64,000 bases of DNA from Proteobacteria bacterium ST_bin11 (GCA_002083615.1 MSXO01000014.1:135884-199883); one strand, 5' to 3'; positions 8,755-17,053 are shown, numbered from the stretch's first letter. Notes: generated from the letters alone by a model not told the origin. A program made the numbers and translations.

Positions 8755-9621
8755 ATGAACGCAAAATTGTCAGTCATTATTGGTATGGGTCTAAGTCTTT
8801 ACTTACCATCGCTTCAAGCGGCCACGATTTCTAGCATAAGACAGTTGCCCACTCCAATCCAAACCTGCGTCATCACAGCGGAGTGTTTGGTAGGATTTGG
8901 GAGTGATTTCGAACTGGGCGGCATCGCCGCGTTTCGCTATTCGACTAAAGATTTCTCAGGCTATTTGTTCCGCTACTCGGTACTAAAGCCTTCCGCAGCC
9001 ACCTACGAACAAAACTATGTTGATGACGCCCAAAATCCGCCAATCACCCAACTTAGAGAGTCGAATATCCCTTTAAAAGGCCACGTTTGGCTGCAAGTTG
9101 CCGAACGCTACTCCAATTCGGCGACTGGCCTCGTGGCTTTATATTCGGACAAAATAACGCCAACCCAAGTAGTTCTGCCTCGTTTTTTTGACCCGATCGA
9201 CCCACCAACGATTCATTTTCAGCTAACACCTAAGTCACTGCTTGCCTCGCGCGCTTATTCGCAGTGGACGCTAACTGAGCAAGGGGGTACCGGTAGCGGA
9301 GATTTAATCGCCGCAGAACCACCACTGTTAATTTGTTTAGCGAATGGATGTAGTGTCAGGGAGGAAATCAATCTGATCGGCATGACATTTGTCGAAAGCG
9401 GCAACGAGCTAGTGCTTCAATTTGCCCCCCATGATAGGCGGCAGATGCTCTACAACGAAGAGCGTGCCTACGACGATGTTCTCGCTGGATTTCACGAGCA
9501 GTATCAATTATACGTTCAGCCAGTGCCAATACCTGCCGCTTGGCAACTTTGGTTATTAGGCTTAAGCCTATTCGCCGGCCGGCCACGAATAACATCACTG
9601 AGAAAACGTTTAGGGGCTTAG
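8755..9621 (+). CDS. Secreted protein with PEP-CTERM-like C-terminus
   Basis: No family is recognised for the body of this 288-residue protein. It has a signal peptide (cleavage near LQA, residues 21-23), several paired Cys (TCVITAEC, LICLANGC), and a mainly beta-like sequence. The C-terminus has VPIPAAWQLWLLGLSLFAG followed by basic residues, which resembles the VPxPAA variant of PEP-CTERM sorting signals: short motif, hydrophobic helix, Arg-rich end. If so, it is processed by an exosortase/archaeosortase-type system encoded elsewhere and displayed at the surface. The ribosome site GAGGA is 8 nt upstream. It stands alone, between two probable terminators. Confidence 0.75.
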   Translation: MNAKLSVIIGMGLSLYLPSLQAATISSIRQLPTPIQTCVITAECLVGFGSDFELGGIAAFRYSTKDFSGYLFRYSVLKPSAATYEQNYVDDAQNPPITQLRESNIPLKGHVWLQVAERYSNSATGLVALYSDKITPTQVVLPRFFDPIDPPTIHFQLTPKSLLASRAYSQWTLTEQGGTGSGDLIAAEPPLLICLANGCSVREEINLIGMTFVESGNELVLQFAPHDRRQMLYNEERAYDDVLAGFHEQYQLYVQPVPIPAAWQLWLLGLSLFAGRPRITSLRKRLGA

Positions 9622-9764
9622 TACTTTTCAAAATGTCGCACCAAATAGACCGGAATTCTTGACCGAAATTTGTGAATTGCAATACAGCCAATTTCTGAGC
9701 CACCTAACGAAAGAATAAAGAGTTCAAATCATGGCAGTCGGCCAAAGCAAGTTTAAATCCTTAC

Positions 9765-9788
9765 GCCATTTGATCGATGTCAAATGGC
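9765..9788. promoter_or_regulatory. Inverted repeat overlapping an FNR-box-like site
   Basis: GCCATTTGA (9765-9773) and TCAAATGGC (9780-9788) form a 9-bp inverted repeat. Inside it, TTGATCGATGTCAA (9770-9783) differs at one position from the FNR consensus TTGAT-N4-ATCAA. The fnr gene is 1 kb away. It could instead be the terminator of the preceding gene, though no T-run follows. Confidence 0.35.
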
Positions 9789-9807
9789 TTTAGCAGTTCG
9801 GTGTAAT

Positions 9808-9841
9808 GATGCTCTCCAAGCCTTAAGGCTTGGAGAGCATC
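9808..9841. repeat. 34-bp perfect palindrome
   Basis: A perfect palindrome with no spacer, centred between 9824 and 9825 (CCTTAAGG at the centre; arms of 17 bp). It has no following T-run, so it is not a textbook terminator. It lies 68 bp upstream of the small lipoprotein start and could be a cruciform, a protein site or an mRNA hairpin. Confidence 0.75.
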
Positions 9842-9908
9842 TCCTTTGAGAATGCGCTGTGGCGCGGCAAAGGTGAACTATAAAAACATCGTTACAACAG
9901 GAAAACTC

Positions 9909-10028
9909 ATGAAATTGATCAGCCAAGTATTATTGTTAGTTATCGCAGTCACCACCCTGGCCGCATGCGGCGAGCAAGGCGTTGGACCGAGCAAACCAAA
10001 AGCCGCTTCTTCTATAGAAAGCAAATAA
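9909..10028 (+). CDS. Very small lipoprotein (39 aa)
   Basis: The ATG at 9909 is preceded by AGGAAAACTC. The product has 39 residues: a basic start, a hydrophobic run and the lipobox TLAAC, giving a mature lipid-anchored peptide of about 20 residues (CGEQGVGPSKPKAASSIESK). This size and layout resemble entericidin-type or other minilipoproteins, but I see no specific family match. It may be influenced by the two inverted repeats upstream. It converges with fnr across a shared hairpin. Confidence 0.65.
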   Translation: MKLISQVLLLVIAVTTLAACGEQGVGPSKPKAASSIESK

Positions 10029-10050
10029 GCCGCTTAAGCTTGAAATGCGG

Positions 10051-10079
10051 TATTGCCGTGTCTCCGCAGTGCGGCAATA
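10051..10079. terminator. Bidirectional hairpin between lipoprotein and fnr
   Basis: TATTGCCG (10051-10058) pairs with CGGCAATA (10072-10079). It touches the fnr stop codon and lies 22 bp after the lipoprotein stop, so it can serve both convergent genes. T-runs are lacking. Confidence 0.45.
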
Positions 10080-10829
10080 TCAATCCGAAATACTCGTATC
10101 GACCTTGCAACTGACATCGCAGGACTTAACAACGGTCTTCAGCGCACCTAAGTTGTGGATTTTTATGCCCCGTTGCTTGACAGAAATAATGCCCTGTTGA
10201 CTTAAATACGCCAATTGCCGGCTAACGGTCTCGATTGTCAGGCCCAAAAAATTCGCGATATGAAAACGGCTCATCGTTAAATTGAACGCTGTGCTGGAAA
10301 AACCCAGTGACGCATAACGCTGCGAGAGCATTAACAAAAAAGTCGCCATCCGCTCTTTGGCTGAACGATGCCCAAGCAGGATGATCTTGTCGTGATCCGA
10401 CGAGATTTCCTTACCTAAAATCCGCATCAACTGGCTATGTAAGCTAGGGATCTTGCCGCATAATTCATTGAGATTCCCTAAGGGCAATTCGCAAACCGAA
10501 GCGGTTTCTAGCGCAACGGTCGAACAAGTAAAGCGCCCGTATTGCAGAGAGTCCAGCCCCATCAATTCGCCCGGAAGATAGAATCCTATGGTTTGTTCTT
10601 CGCCTTCCTGATTCGCGATAAAGCTGCGGAACGATCCTGATTTAATGGCATACAAACTGTTGCAAGTATCGCCTTGCCGATAGAGTAAATTGTCGATTTG
10701 CAGCGGCCGGCGGTCGCGGACTATTGTCGCCAGTTCCTCGACTTCGCATTGTTGTAAACCAAAAGGCAAACATAGGTCCGATAGCTTGCAGGTTTGGCAC
10801 GTGACCTTGGTCGAGTTGGTTTCAGTCAC
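10080..10829 (-). CDS. fnr: FNR, oxygen-sensing Crp-family regulator
   Basis: A cytoplasmic regulator that holds a [4Fe-4S] cluster without oxygen, dimerises and binds TTGAT-N4-ATCAA sites. The protein has 249 residues. Cluster cysteines are C11, C14, C20 and C113; the 93-residue gap from C20 to C113 equals that from C29 to C122 in E. coli FNR. The segment TCQTCKLSDLCLPF closely matches the E. coli one. A cyclic-nucleotide-like beta-roll fills residues 25-140. The recognition helix FLGLTIETVSRQLAYL keeps the ExxSR motif that reads the FNR box. It is a single gene, convergent with the lipoprotein gene. An oxygen regulator fits a window that also carries a cytochrome bd-like pair. Confidence 0.93.
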   Translation of the reverse strand: MTETNSTKVTCQTCKLSDLCLPFGLQQCEVEELATIVRDRRPLQIDNLLYRQGDTCNSLYAIKSGSFRSFIANQEGEEQTIGFYLPGELMGLDSLQYGRFTCSTVALETASVCELPLGNLNELCGKIPSLHSQLMRILGKEISSDHDKIILLGHRSAKERMATFLLMLSQRYASLGFSSTAFNLTMSRFHIANFLGLTIETVSRQLAYLSQQGIISVKQRGIKIHNLGALKTVVKSCDVSCKVDTSISD

Positions 10830-11049
10830 ATCTACCCTTATTTAGTGTCGCTACAGTTGCCATAGTAACAGAGCTTGCTTAAATACTCGCCTTGGTTCCT
10901 ACACGCGCACGGGTTTTCGGCAAGACTCCTTCGCACTGCCAGCGGTCCAGCCTATTTCCCCTGATCGATCTCTCATGACTGTGGTATTTTAACCAGCCTT
11001 TATCGTGCCGCCATAGCGCGGCTCACAACTCAGGATTACTCGCAAAACC

Positions 11050-13287
11050 ATGGGCGTACAGGAAAATTTCGAACAACTCCCGTTAAAAGAATTCACCGAA
11101 AAAGCCTACCTGGATTATTCCATGTACGTCATTTTGGACCGGGCTTTGCCGCATATCGGCGATGGCCTGAAGCCGGTGCAGCGCCGAATCGTCTATGCGA
11201 TGTCGGAGCTCGGTCTGACCGCATTAGCCAAATACAAAAAATCGGCACGTACTGTCGGTGACGTGCTGGGTAAATACCATCCGCATGGCGATTCGGCTTG
11301 CTATGAAGCCATGGTGCTGATGGCGCAGGACTTTTCTTACCGCTATCCCTTAATCGATGGGCAGGGCAACTGGGGGTCGCCGGACGATCCGAAATCCTTT
11401 GCGGCGATGCGTTACACCGAATCGCGACTGACCGCCTACGCGCAAACCCTGCTCAGCGAATTGGGTCAAGGCACGGTGGATTGGACCGATAATTTCGACG
11501 GCACCTTGAAAGAGCCCAGTTTGATGCCGGCGCGTTTGCCGAACGTGCTTTTGAACGGCACTATGGGTATCGCTGTGGGCATGGCCACCGACATTCCGCC
11601 GCACAATTTGCGCGAAGTCGCCAACGCCTGTCTGCAATTACTGGACGATCCTGAAACGCCACTGGAAAATCTGCTGACGCATATCAAAGGGCCGGATTAT
11701 CCGACTGATGCGGAGATCGTCACCTCTAGCGCTGACATTCAAAAAATGTACGCGACCGGCAATGGCTCGGTGAAGATGCGTGCCAAATATGAGCTGGAAG
11801 ATGGCAACATTGTTATCACTGCCTTGCCGCATCAAGTCTCCGGTGCCAAGTTGCTGGAACAAATTGCCGCGCAAATGTTGGCAAAAAAACTGCCCATGAT
11901 CGAGGATTTACGCGACGAATCCGATCACGAAAATCCAACTCGACTTTTAGTTATTCCCAAGACCAAGCGCATCGACGTCGATGCGGTAATGTCGCATTTA
12001 TTCGCCACCACTGATCTGGAGAAAAATTACCGGGTCAATATGAATATGATCGGTTTGAACGGGAAGCCGCAGGTCAAAAATCTACGGATAATTTTGACCG
12101 AATGGATTAGCTTCAGAACTGAAACCGTGCGCCGCCGTTTGCAATATCGCTTGGATAAGGTGCTGGCGCGCCTGCATATTCTGGAAGGCTTGCTCATCGC
12201 CTATCTGAATATTGACGAAGTGATTGCCATCATCAGAGCCGAAGATCATCCCAAGCCGGTGTTGATGGCCCGCTTTGAACTCAGCGATTTGCAGGCAGAA
12301 GCGATTCTGGAGCTGAAACTGCGGCACTTGGCCAAGCTGGAAGAAATGAAAATCCGTGGCGAACAAGACGAGTTGGAGCAAGAACGGCAGGCGCTGGAAA
12401 AAACCTTAGGTTCGGAACGTTTGCTGAATCGTCTGATACGCAAGGAAATCGAACGCGACGCGGAAAAATACGGTGACAACCGTCGCTCTCCTATTGTCGC
12501 CCGTGACGCTGCGCAAGCACTGGACACCACGGAACTTATCGCGAATGAACCCGTGACGATTATCTTGTCGCAAAAAGGTTGGATCCGTGCGGCCAAGGGC
12601 TACGATATCGAAGTGGAAAGTTTGAGCTATCGCGCCGGCGACAGCTACTTATCGTCAGCAAAAGGCCGTACTACCTTGCCAGCCTATGTTTTGGATTCCA
12701 CCGGGCGAGTCTACACCATCACCACTCACGATCTACCCTCTGCGCGTAGCCAAGGCGAGCCCTTGACCGGACGCTTGAATCCAGCCTCGGGTAGCTTGTT
12801 TACGGATGTATTTACCGGCCAAGCTGAAGACTGGATATTGATAGCCAGTAATGCCGGTTACGGCTTTAGAGTGCAAGTGAAAGAGCTACAAAGTAAAAAC
12901 AAGGCCGGCAAGGCATTATTGAGTTTGCCGCCCGCCGCGAAAGTAATGACGCCGACGCCTATTGCGCATAGCAGTGATTTGTTAGCGGTCGCCACACTGC
13001 AAGGTAGATTGCTAATCTTTCCCGCACAAGACTTGCCCGAGTTAGCTAAGGGTAAGGGCAATAAATTGATTCAAATTCCCAGCGCAGATTTGGTCTCCGG
13101 GAAGGACGCTGTCGTCGCGGTCACAGCGCTGACTCTGAATGGCGAGTTGAAAATTGTCTCCGGTAAGCGCCACGTTACGCTCAAAGCCATGGACATTGCG
13201 CAATACACTGGAAATCGTGCCAATCGGGGTACGGCATTGCCGCGTGGCTTCCAAAAAGTGGATAGTTTGGCGTGCGTCGTCGACTAG
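11050..13287 (+). CDS. parC: DNA topoisomerase IV subunit A
   Basis: ParC, the DNA-cleaving subunit that with ParE unlinks daughter chromosomes. It has 745 residues, the normal length. The catalytic tyrosine is Tyr122 in AAMRYTESRL. The quinolone region HPHGDSACYE has the usual Ser82 and Glu86, that is, the sensitive-type residues. A helical coiled section around residues 430-480 and a C-terminal beta-propeller with shallow repeats follow. It is shorter than GyrA at the C-terminus and lacks a GyrA box (QRRGGKG) that I can find, which supports ParC. It is a single gene and parE is not in the window. Confidence 0.93.
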   Translation: MGVQENFEQLPLKEFTEKAYLDYSMYVILDRALPHIGDGLKPVQRRIVYAMSELGLTALAKYKKSARTVGDVLGKYHPHGDSACYEAMVLMAQDFSYRYPLIDGQGNWGSPDDPKSFAAMRYTESRLTAYAQTLLSELGQGTVDWTDNFDGTLKEPSLMPARLPNVLLNGTMGIAVGMATDIPPHNLREVANACLQLLDDPETPLENLLTHIKGPDYPTDAEIVTSSADIQKMYATGNGSVKMRAKYELEDGNIVITALPHQVSGAKLLEQIAAQMLAKKLPMIEDLRDESDHENPTRLLVIPKTKRIDVDAVMSHLFATTDLEKNYRVNMNMIGLNGKPQVKNLRIILTEWISFRTETVRRRLQYRLDKVLARLHILEGLLIAYLNIDEVIAIIRAEDHPKPVLMARFELSDLQAEAILELKLRHLAKLEEMKIRGEQDELEQERQALEKTLGSERLLNRLIRKEIERDAEKYGDNRRSPIVARDAAQALDTTELIANEPVTIILSQKGWIRAAKGYDIEVESLSYRAGDSYLSSAKGRTTLPAYVLDSTGRVYTITTHDLPSARSQGEPLTGRLNPASGSLFTDVFTGQAEDWILIASNAGYGFRVQVKELQSKNKAGKALLSLPPAAKVMTPTPIAHSSDLLAVATLQGRLLIFPAQDLPELAKGKGNKLIQIPSADLVSGKDAVVAVTALTLNGELKIVSGKRHVTLKAMDIAQYTGNRANRGTALPRGFQKVDSLACVVD

Positions 13288-13359
13288 TTTAACTTGGCCA
13301 TGTTATGCCAGTTGTTTTGCCGAGCTGGCTCAAGCCTAGAGTACAAATCAAAAATTCTG

Positions 13360-13388
13360 TTGACGCCTTAAATCAATGTCTCTATCAT
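13360..13388 (+). promoter_or_regulatory. Promoter of the tRNA cluster
   Basis: -35 TTGACG (13360-13365), a 17-bp spacer and -10 TATCAT (13383-13388). This is a near-consensus sigma-70 promoter, about 50 bp upstream of tRNA-Pro, and should drive all three tRNA genes. Confidence 0.7.
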
Positions 13389-13439
13389 AGGCATCTTTCT
13401 GAGGTGCAACTGCTCTTCGGGATAATAAGAAGGTCAATT

Positions 13440-13516
13440 CGGGGTATAGCGCAGTCTGGTAGCGCGTCTGCTTTGGGAGCAGAATGTCGGGAGTTCGAAT
13501 CTCTCTACCCCGACCA
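13440..13516 (+). tRNA. tRNA-Pro (TGG)
   Basis: 77 nt with CCA encoded. The 7-nt anticodon loop TTTGGGA gives anticodon TGG, with stem TCTGC/GCAGA. The T arm has GTTCGAAT. First of three tRNAs in one transcript. Confidence 0.95.
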
Positions 13517-13522
13517 AGATTT

Positions 13523-13599
13523 GCGCTTGTAGCTCAGCTGGATAGAGCATCGGCCTTCTAAGCCGAGGGTCGCAGGTTCGAGTCCTGCCAAGCGTGCCA
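13523..13599 (+). tRNA. tRNA-Arg (TCT)
   Basis: 77 nt with CCA encoded. The anticodon loop CTTCTAA gives TCT, with stem TCGGC/GCCGA. It lies 6 bp after tRNA-Pro. Confidence 0.95.
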
Positions 13600-13620
13600 T
13601 CGCAAAAAATTCATCATTAT

Positions 13621-13697
13621 GGTGAGCGTAGCTCAGTTGGTAGAGTCCCGGATTGTGATTCCGGTTGTCGTGGGTTCGAGCCCCATCGTTCACCCCA
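13621..13697 (+). tRNA. tRNA-His (GTG), island integration site
   Basis: 77 nt including the extra G at position -1, which pairs with the discriminator C as expected for tRNA-His. CCA is encoded. The anticodon loop TTGTGAT gives GTG. Its 3' half (from 13650) is the attachment core used by the two islands to its right; partial copies lie at 17209 and 36104. The gene itself remains whole. Confidence 0.96.
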
Positions 13698-13701
13698 ATA
13701 A
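13650..13701 (+). repeat. attL core in tRNA-His
   Basis: 52 bp from the anticodon arm to just past CCA. It is identical to 17209-17260, and 46 bp of it recur with one change at 36104-36149. This is the standard pattern of tyrosine-recombinase integration at a tRNA 3' end. Confidence 0.92.
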
Positions 13702-13733
13702 ATTCAATAACTTAGCTTTCGTAGGCGGTCCCT

Positions 13734-13970
13734 ATGAGTGCTAAAGTGTCAACCGAAAGTCAACCAAAAGAAGAAACCTCTTTAATTCCGCCCGTTCAAT
13801 CTTCGGCGGCTAAAGAGAATCGGCAAATGAGAACTGCTATTCCCTACGCCTATTATGCGCGCTTGGAATTCGAAGCCGCTCGGCGTGGTATGTCTGGTTA
13901 TGCCTTGGCTGCTTTACTGCTCAAAAAGTCCATTGATGAGAACTTTCCCTTAAAGCCTGTGGAATCTTAG
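13734..13970 (+). CDS. Small island protein, possibly ribbon-helix-helix-like
   Basis: 78 residues. The start has AGGCGGT 6 nt upstream. The N-terminal 30 residues are polar and probably disordered. The C-terminal half (MRTAIPYAYYARLEFEAARR and onward) has a short strand followed by two helices, which resembles small DNA-binding or plasmid-type regulators, but I cannot assign a family. It lies 37 bp after tRNA-His. Its first codons overlap the putative integrase arm sites (13748-13765), so the product could help control integration. Confidence 0.6.
   Translation: MSAKVSTESQPKEETSLIPPVQSSAAKENRQMRTAIPYAYYARLEFEAARRGMSGYALAALLLKKSIDENFPLKPVES
13748..13765 (+). promoter_or_regulatory. Putative integrase arm sites, left
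   Basis: GTCAACC occurs at 13748-13754 and again at 13759-13765, 11 bp apart. The same doublet with the same spacing recurs at 17036-17053 near the other end of the island. Confidence 0.5.
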
Positions 13971-14036
13971 TTATTTCGGCCTTTCTGTCTTGGTTTGAAT
14001 TTCTGGGGTTTTGGGGTGGGTAGCCTCTCGCCGTCG

Positions 14037-14147
14037 TTCGGTCGCGGGGTGGGAATTTCGCGGAAGGCTGGACTAGTCAAGGGAAGTCGAGCGTAGCGCC
14101 CTTGACTAGGCCGGGCTTCCGTGGAATTATTGACCCGTGACCGAATG
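14037..14147. other. Long imperfect hairpin in island 1
   Basis: A perfect 11-bp stem (14073-14083 with 14099-14109) is extended outward by several further matching blocks (CGGAAG/CTTCCG; CGGTCGCGGGGT against a near match at 14138-14147). It occupies the middle of the 406-bp gap between the 78-aa gene and the integrase. It could be a structured RNA or a decayed inverted-repeat element. The rest of the gap is T-rich, with no gene that I can support. Confidence 0.5.
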
Positions 14148-14376
14148 CGCCGAGGGCATTCGCCCCGCTGTTGTGGGTAGCCTTGAGCTTGAGAGAGGGA
14201 GCCGGTTTTTTTTGTTTCTTTTTCCCCGGTTCCTTTTTAAGTGGTTGAGGATTTACAGGGTTTTCAATCGCCTTGAGTGCTTTCCCTTTTTAGCCTTCCT
14301 TGCCCCTTTTTGAAAAATAAAGGGGGTGGGGATTGTTAAACTTTTTTCGCTTTGATTTCGTTTGTTTTCGGCTGGT

Positions 14377-15378
14377 TTAGCAGATTTTTGCATATGGGCT
14401 AAGCGTTCTTGCTTCTTCTAAATGTTCCGGTGCTAGGTGAGCATAACGGATTGTCATGTCTAGGCTTTGATGCCCTAAGATTCTTTGCAAAGTTAAAATA
14501 TTTCCGCCGTTCATTATGAAATGGCTCGCGAATGTATGTCTTAAGATGTGCGATTCTTGTCCGTCCGGTAAAATTATATTTGCTCGTTCTATTGCGTTCC
14601 TGAATGCTTTTATCGGGTTGGTGAATAGTTTTTTTCCGTGCTTCTCCCTTATCTCCGCTTTTAGGGCGTCTTCTAGGTTCTTCGGGATTGGTACGGCTCG
14701 GTTTTTCCCGCTTTTGGTCCCTGAGTAGCTTATAAGGCCGTTTCGGATGTTCTGGGGCTTTAGGTTCACTGCTTCGGACCATCTTGAGCCGGTCGCAAGG
14801 CATATTGAAACCACGAGCAATAAATCCGCGCTATTTGATTCCTTGGCTTGTCGTATGAATCGGTTGATTTCGTCGGTGGTCAGGTAGCTGAGTTCGTGCT
14901 CGTCGATCTTCATTAGCTTTATTTTGGCTATTGGGTTTTCGCCTTTCCATTTGTCGAGCCTTATTAGTTCGTTTATTGCGCTTCTTAAATATGCGTGCTC
15001 TCTGTTGATTCCGTTGGGGGTGATTCCGTCGATTAAGCGTTGCTTTCTGTATTCGCTAAAGAGTTCCGCTGTCACTTGGAATATGCGCGGGTTCTTCAGT
15101 CGCTTGCTTATCAATTTAAGTCTGTTGTATGTGTCCTGGTGCGCCTTTAAGGTTTTTCCGTGGTGGTCGTACCAGATTTCTAAAGCTTCCTCTAGTCGTC
15201 TTGTATCCTTCCGGTCGGGTTGCCAGTCCGGCTCTTTTGTCTTTTTCGTTAACATGAACGCTTTCCATCGCTCCGCCTCCGCTTTTGTTTTAAATACCTT
15301 TCGGAATCTTTTTTCACCTCTCCCCCCTGGTTGAATGTCTGCTTTCCATTCTCCTGAGTCCGTTTTCTTGATCGTCAT
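14377..15378 (-). CDS. Tyrosine site-specific integrase of island 1
   Basis: 333 residues. It catalyses recombination between the tRNA-His core and an element copy. The N-terminal segment (about 1-55, GEWKADIQPGGRGEKRFRK) is an arm-binding-type domain, followed by a SAM-like core-binding domain (about 60-165). The catalytic domain shows Arg in GSRWSEAVNL, then HILRHTFASHF, GHQSLDMT and the nucleophile Tyr in IRYAHLAP, so all the catalytic residues I can check are present. The gene reads toward the tRNA and ends 676 bp from the repeat. Upstream DNA at 15400-15520 is AT-rich and probably holds its promoter. Confidence 0.93.
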   Translation of the reverse strand: MTIKKTDSGEWKADIQPGGRGEKRFRKVFKTKAEAERWKAFMLTKKTKEPDWQPDRKDTRRLEEALEIWYDHHGKTLKAHQDTYNRLKLISKRLKNPRIFQVTAELFSEYRKQRLIDGITPNGINREHAYLRSAINELIRLDKWKGENPIAKIKLMKIDEHELSYLTTDEINRFIRQAKESNSADLLLVVSICLATGSRWSEAVNLKPQNIRNGLISYSGTKSGKNRAVPIPKNLEDALKAEIREKHGKKLFTNPIKAFRNAIERANIILPDGQESHILRHTFASHFIMNGGNILTLQRILGHQSLDMTIRYAHLAPEHLEEARTLSPYAKIC

Positions 15379-15684
15379 TTTTAATCGTATCCGTATGCTT
15401 ATAGGTCAATTTAGCCATAAGTTTCCTTGTGTCTTTGGGTTCTGTATATTGTCTAAACGGGCAATTCTTAATAATAAAAGATAATAAATATTAAAAATAA
15501 ATATTTTTTATTAGCAAAAAATGTGTATTATCGTGCCCGGTGCGGTGGCTTTTCGATTGTCTGCGTGGTTGTGGTGGTTTGATGGTTCTGGCCGTGGTTG
15601 GTGCCTTTGTTCTGTGGCGGGTTGCGTTTCGGATGGGGGTGATTGGTCGAGGGCTGGTCCGTTCCTTTCCATTTTTTGGAATTG

Positions 15685-16045
15685 CGGCCACCCATACCCA
15701 CGGGGGCGGCGGAATAGCTTACGTATCAAAATAAAAAAGGGTTGAGAGGGTGCAAAACTGTTATGGCGGCCTGTTAGATTGGGGGAAAACCGGGGGGCGG
15801 GGTGTGTGCAAGTGGTGGGCGGGGCTTCGCGAGTTGTGGGGCGGTTTTTGTTTTTGGGGCTGGTTCGGGTTTCCCCGGCTGCTAGGCTCCCCGTCCACGG
15901 CTTGGACATGCCCCGGCTTTCCCCCCGGAATTTTCCCCATTCTAATAGGCCAAAATATAAAACAGTCGACGCAGTCGCTCACGCGGGTTTTTATCGGCCA
16001 AAGGCCCGGAAGGTATGCAGCCGCCCCCGTGGGTATGGGTGGCCG
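15685..16045. repeat. 361-bp MITE-like element with 26-bp inverted ends
   Basis: 15685-15710 and 16020-16045 are perfect inverted repeats of 26 bp. The trinucleotide TTG lies directly outside both ends, a possible target duplication. The inside is very G-rich on the plus strand, with runs of G and no convincing gene (open frames across it have implausible Trp/Gly-rich or Arg/Pro-rich products). The flanks 15379-15684 and 16046-16297 also hold no gene that I can support. Confidence 0.65.
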
Positions 16046-16297
16046 TTGAAGTTATCCGTGAAACATGTTTTTTGCTGGTTGCGATTCTGACGTTTCTGTA
16101 ACACGTCAAATAAAGAGAGTTTTTGATACCAAAGGTGTCATAAATGACAATTTAAAACGGTGGAATGCGGGTTAGCGGCTGCTGAAAGGTGAAAATGTAA
16201 TAAAAAAACGGGGAAATTGAGTGATTTTTTCTAAAAAATCGCGCTTTTTTCCATTTGATACCGTAACGAAATAAGTTATTAATTTATAAGGAAAAAA

Positions 16298-16735
16298 ATG
16301 AGAAATTTAAAATATGGTGAAGAAACCCGCGTTTTGAGGGTTCCGGTTAGTAGGTATGATGAGGTTGTTAATTTCCTAAAAAAATATGAAGTCATCGATG
16401 AAATTGTAAGCGTTTTTTCTTCTGCTTCCGACTCTGAATATGATCGTGGTTATAAATTAGGTTTTGCTCATGGTTTTGAAAAGGGGGAAGAATATCAATT
16501 TCGCATTCTACATCTAAGCGAAAGCGATGAAGAACAAACTGAGTTAGCTATGGATCTTTTTCGCGGTCGTCTTCCTGATGCTTCTAGCGCGCTTGTGTTG
16601 GAAAAATGCCTTGAAACTACGCTTGGTTATTCTGATCGTGCAATAGAACATCATTTGCCATTGCGTAACCTTGTTGTTGCTATGTTTCCTAGTAATTCAG
16701 AATCTCATGTTATACAGCTTGTGAAAAAAGATTAA
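16298..16735 (+). CDS. Unknown island protein (145 aa)
   Basis: 145 residues, AT-rich coding sequence unlike the host genes nearby. The ribosome site is probably AAGGAAAAAA just before the ATG. The sequence is acidic and predicted mainly helical, with no membrane segment. It includes a patch with DRGYKLGFAHGFEKGEE. I recognise no family. It precedes the ribbon-helix-helix gene by 33 bp and is probably co-transcribed with it. Confidence 0.6.
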   Translation: MRNLKYGEETRVLRVPVSRYDEVVNFLKKYEVIDEIVSVFSSASDSEYDRGYKLGFAHGFEKGEEYQFRILHLSESDEEQTELAMDLFRGRLPDASSALVLEKCLETTLGYSDRAIEHHLPLRNLVVAMFPSNSESHVIQLVKKD

Positions 16736-16768
16736 AAATAAATAAAACATATCAAAAAATAGTCATAA

Positions 16769-16966
16769 ATGTCTTCTGAAACTACGGGTCTAAAACCGGC
16801 CAAAAAGGGTAGGGGTAAAGCTAAAGCTCCTGCAAAAACCGTTACGTCCGTTGCTCTGGATGATGAGCTTATAGCTTTGTTATCTGAAAGGGCTGTGCGT
16901 GATGATCGTACCGTATCGTCAGTCATTAGGTTGGCTATTAGGCATTATTTTGATTGTGTTAAATAG
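16769..16966 (+). CDS. Ribbon-helix-helix DNA-binding protein
   Basis: 65 residues. A Lys/Ala/Pro-rich tail (residues 1-22) is followed by a classic ribbon-helix-helix: strand TSVALDDELIALLSERA, turn, then helix TVSSVIRLAIRHYF. Such proteins act as dimeric repressors or as antitoxin or relaxosome factors. Here it may regulate the integrase or the gene just upstream. No ribosome site is obvious, so it may be translated by coupling or from weak signals. Confidence 0.7.
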   Translation: MSSETTGLKPAKKGRGKAKAPAKTVTSVALDDELIALLSERAVRDDRTVSSVIRLAIRHYFDCVK

Positions 16967-17035
16967 CTTTTCCTGTTTTTCAGATTCGTAATCTATCGAG
17001 GTCCTGAAATGCCTGGTTTCTGAGGTTTACAAAGT

Positions 17036-17053
17036 GTCAACCATTGGTCAACC
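17036..17053 (+). promoter_or_regulatory. Putative integrase arm sites, right
   Basis: GTCAACC at 17036-17042 and 17047-17053, the same 11-bp period as at 13748-13765. The shared stretch AAAGTGTCAACC is 12 bp at both places. It lies 156 bp inside the right core repeat. Confidence 0.5.

Noticed and set aside
15511..16090. Several overlapping open frames on both strands in the G-rich part of island 1
   Set aside because: Products are Trp/Gly- or Arg/Pro-rich, lack ribosome sites and match the MITE-like repeat.
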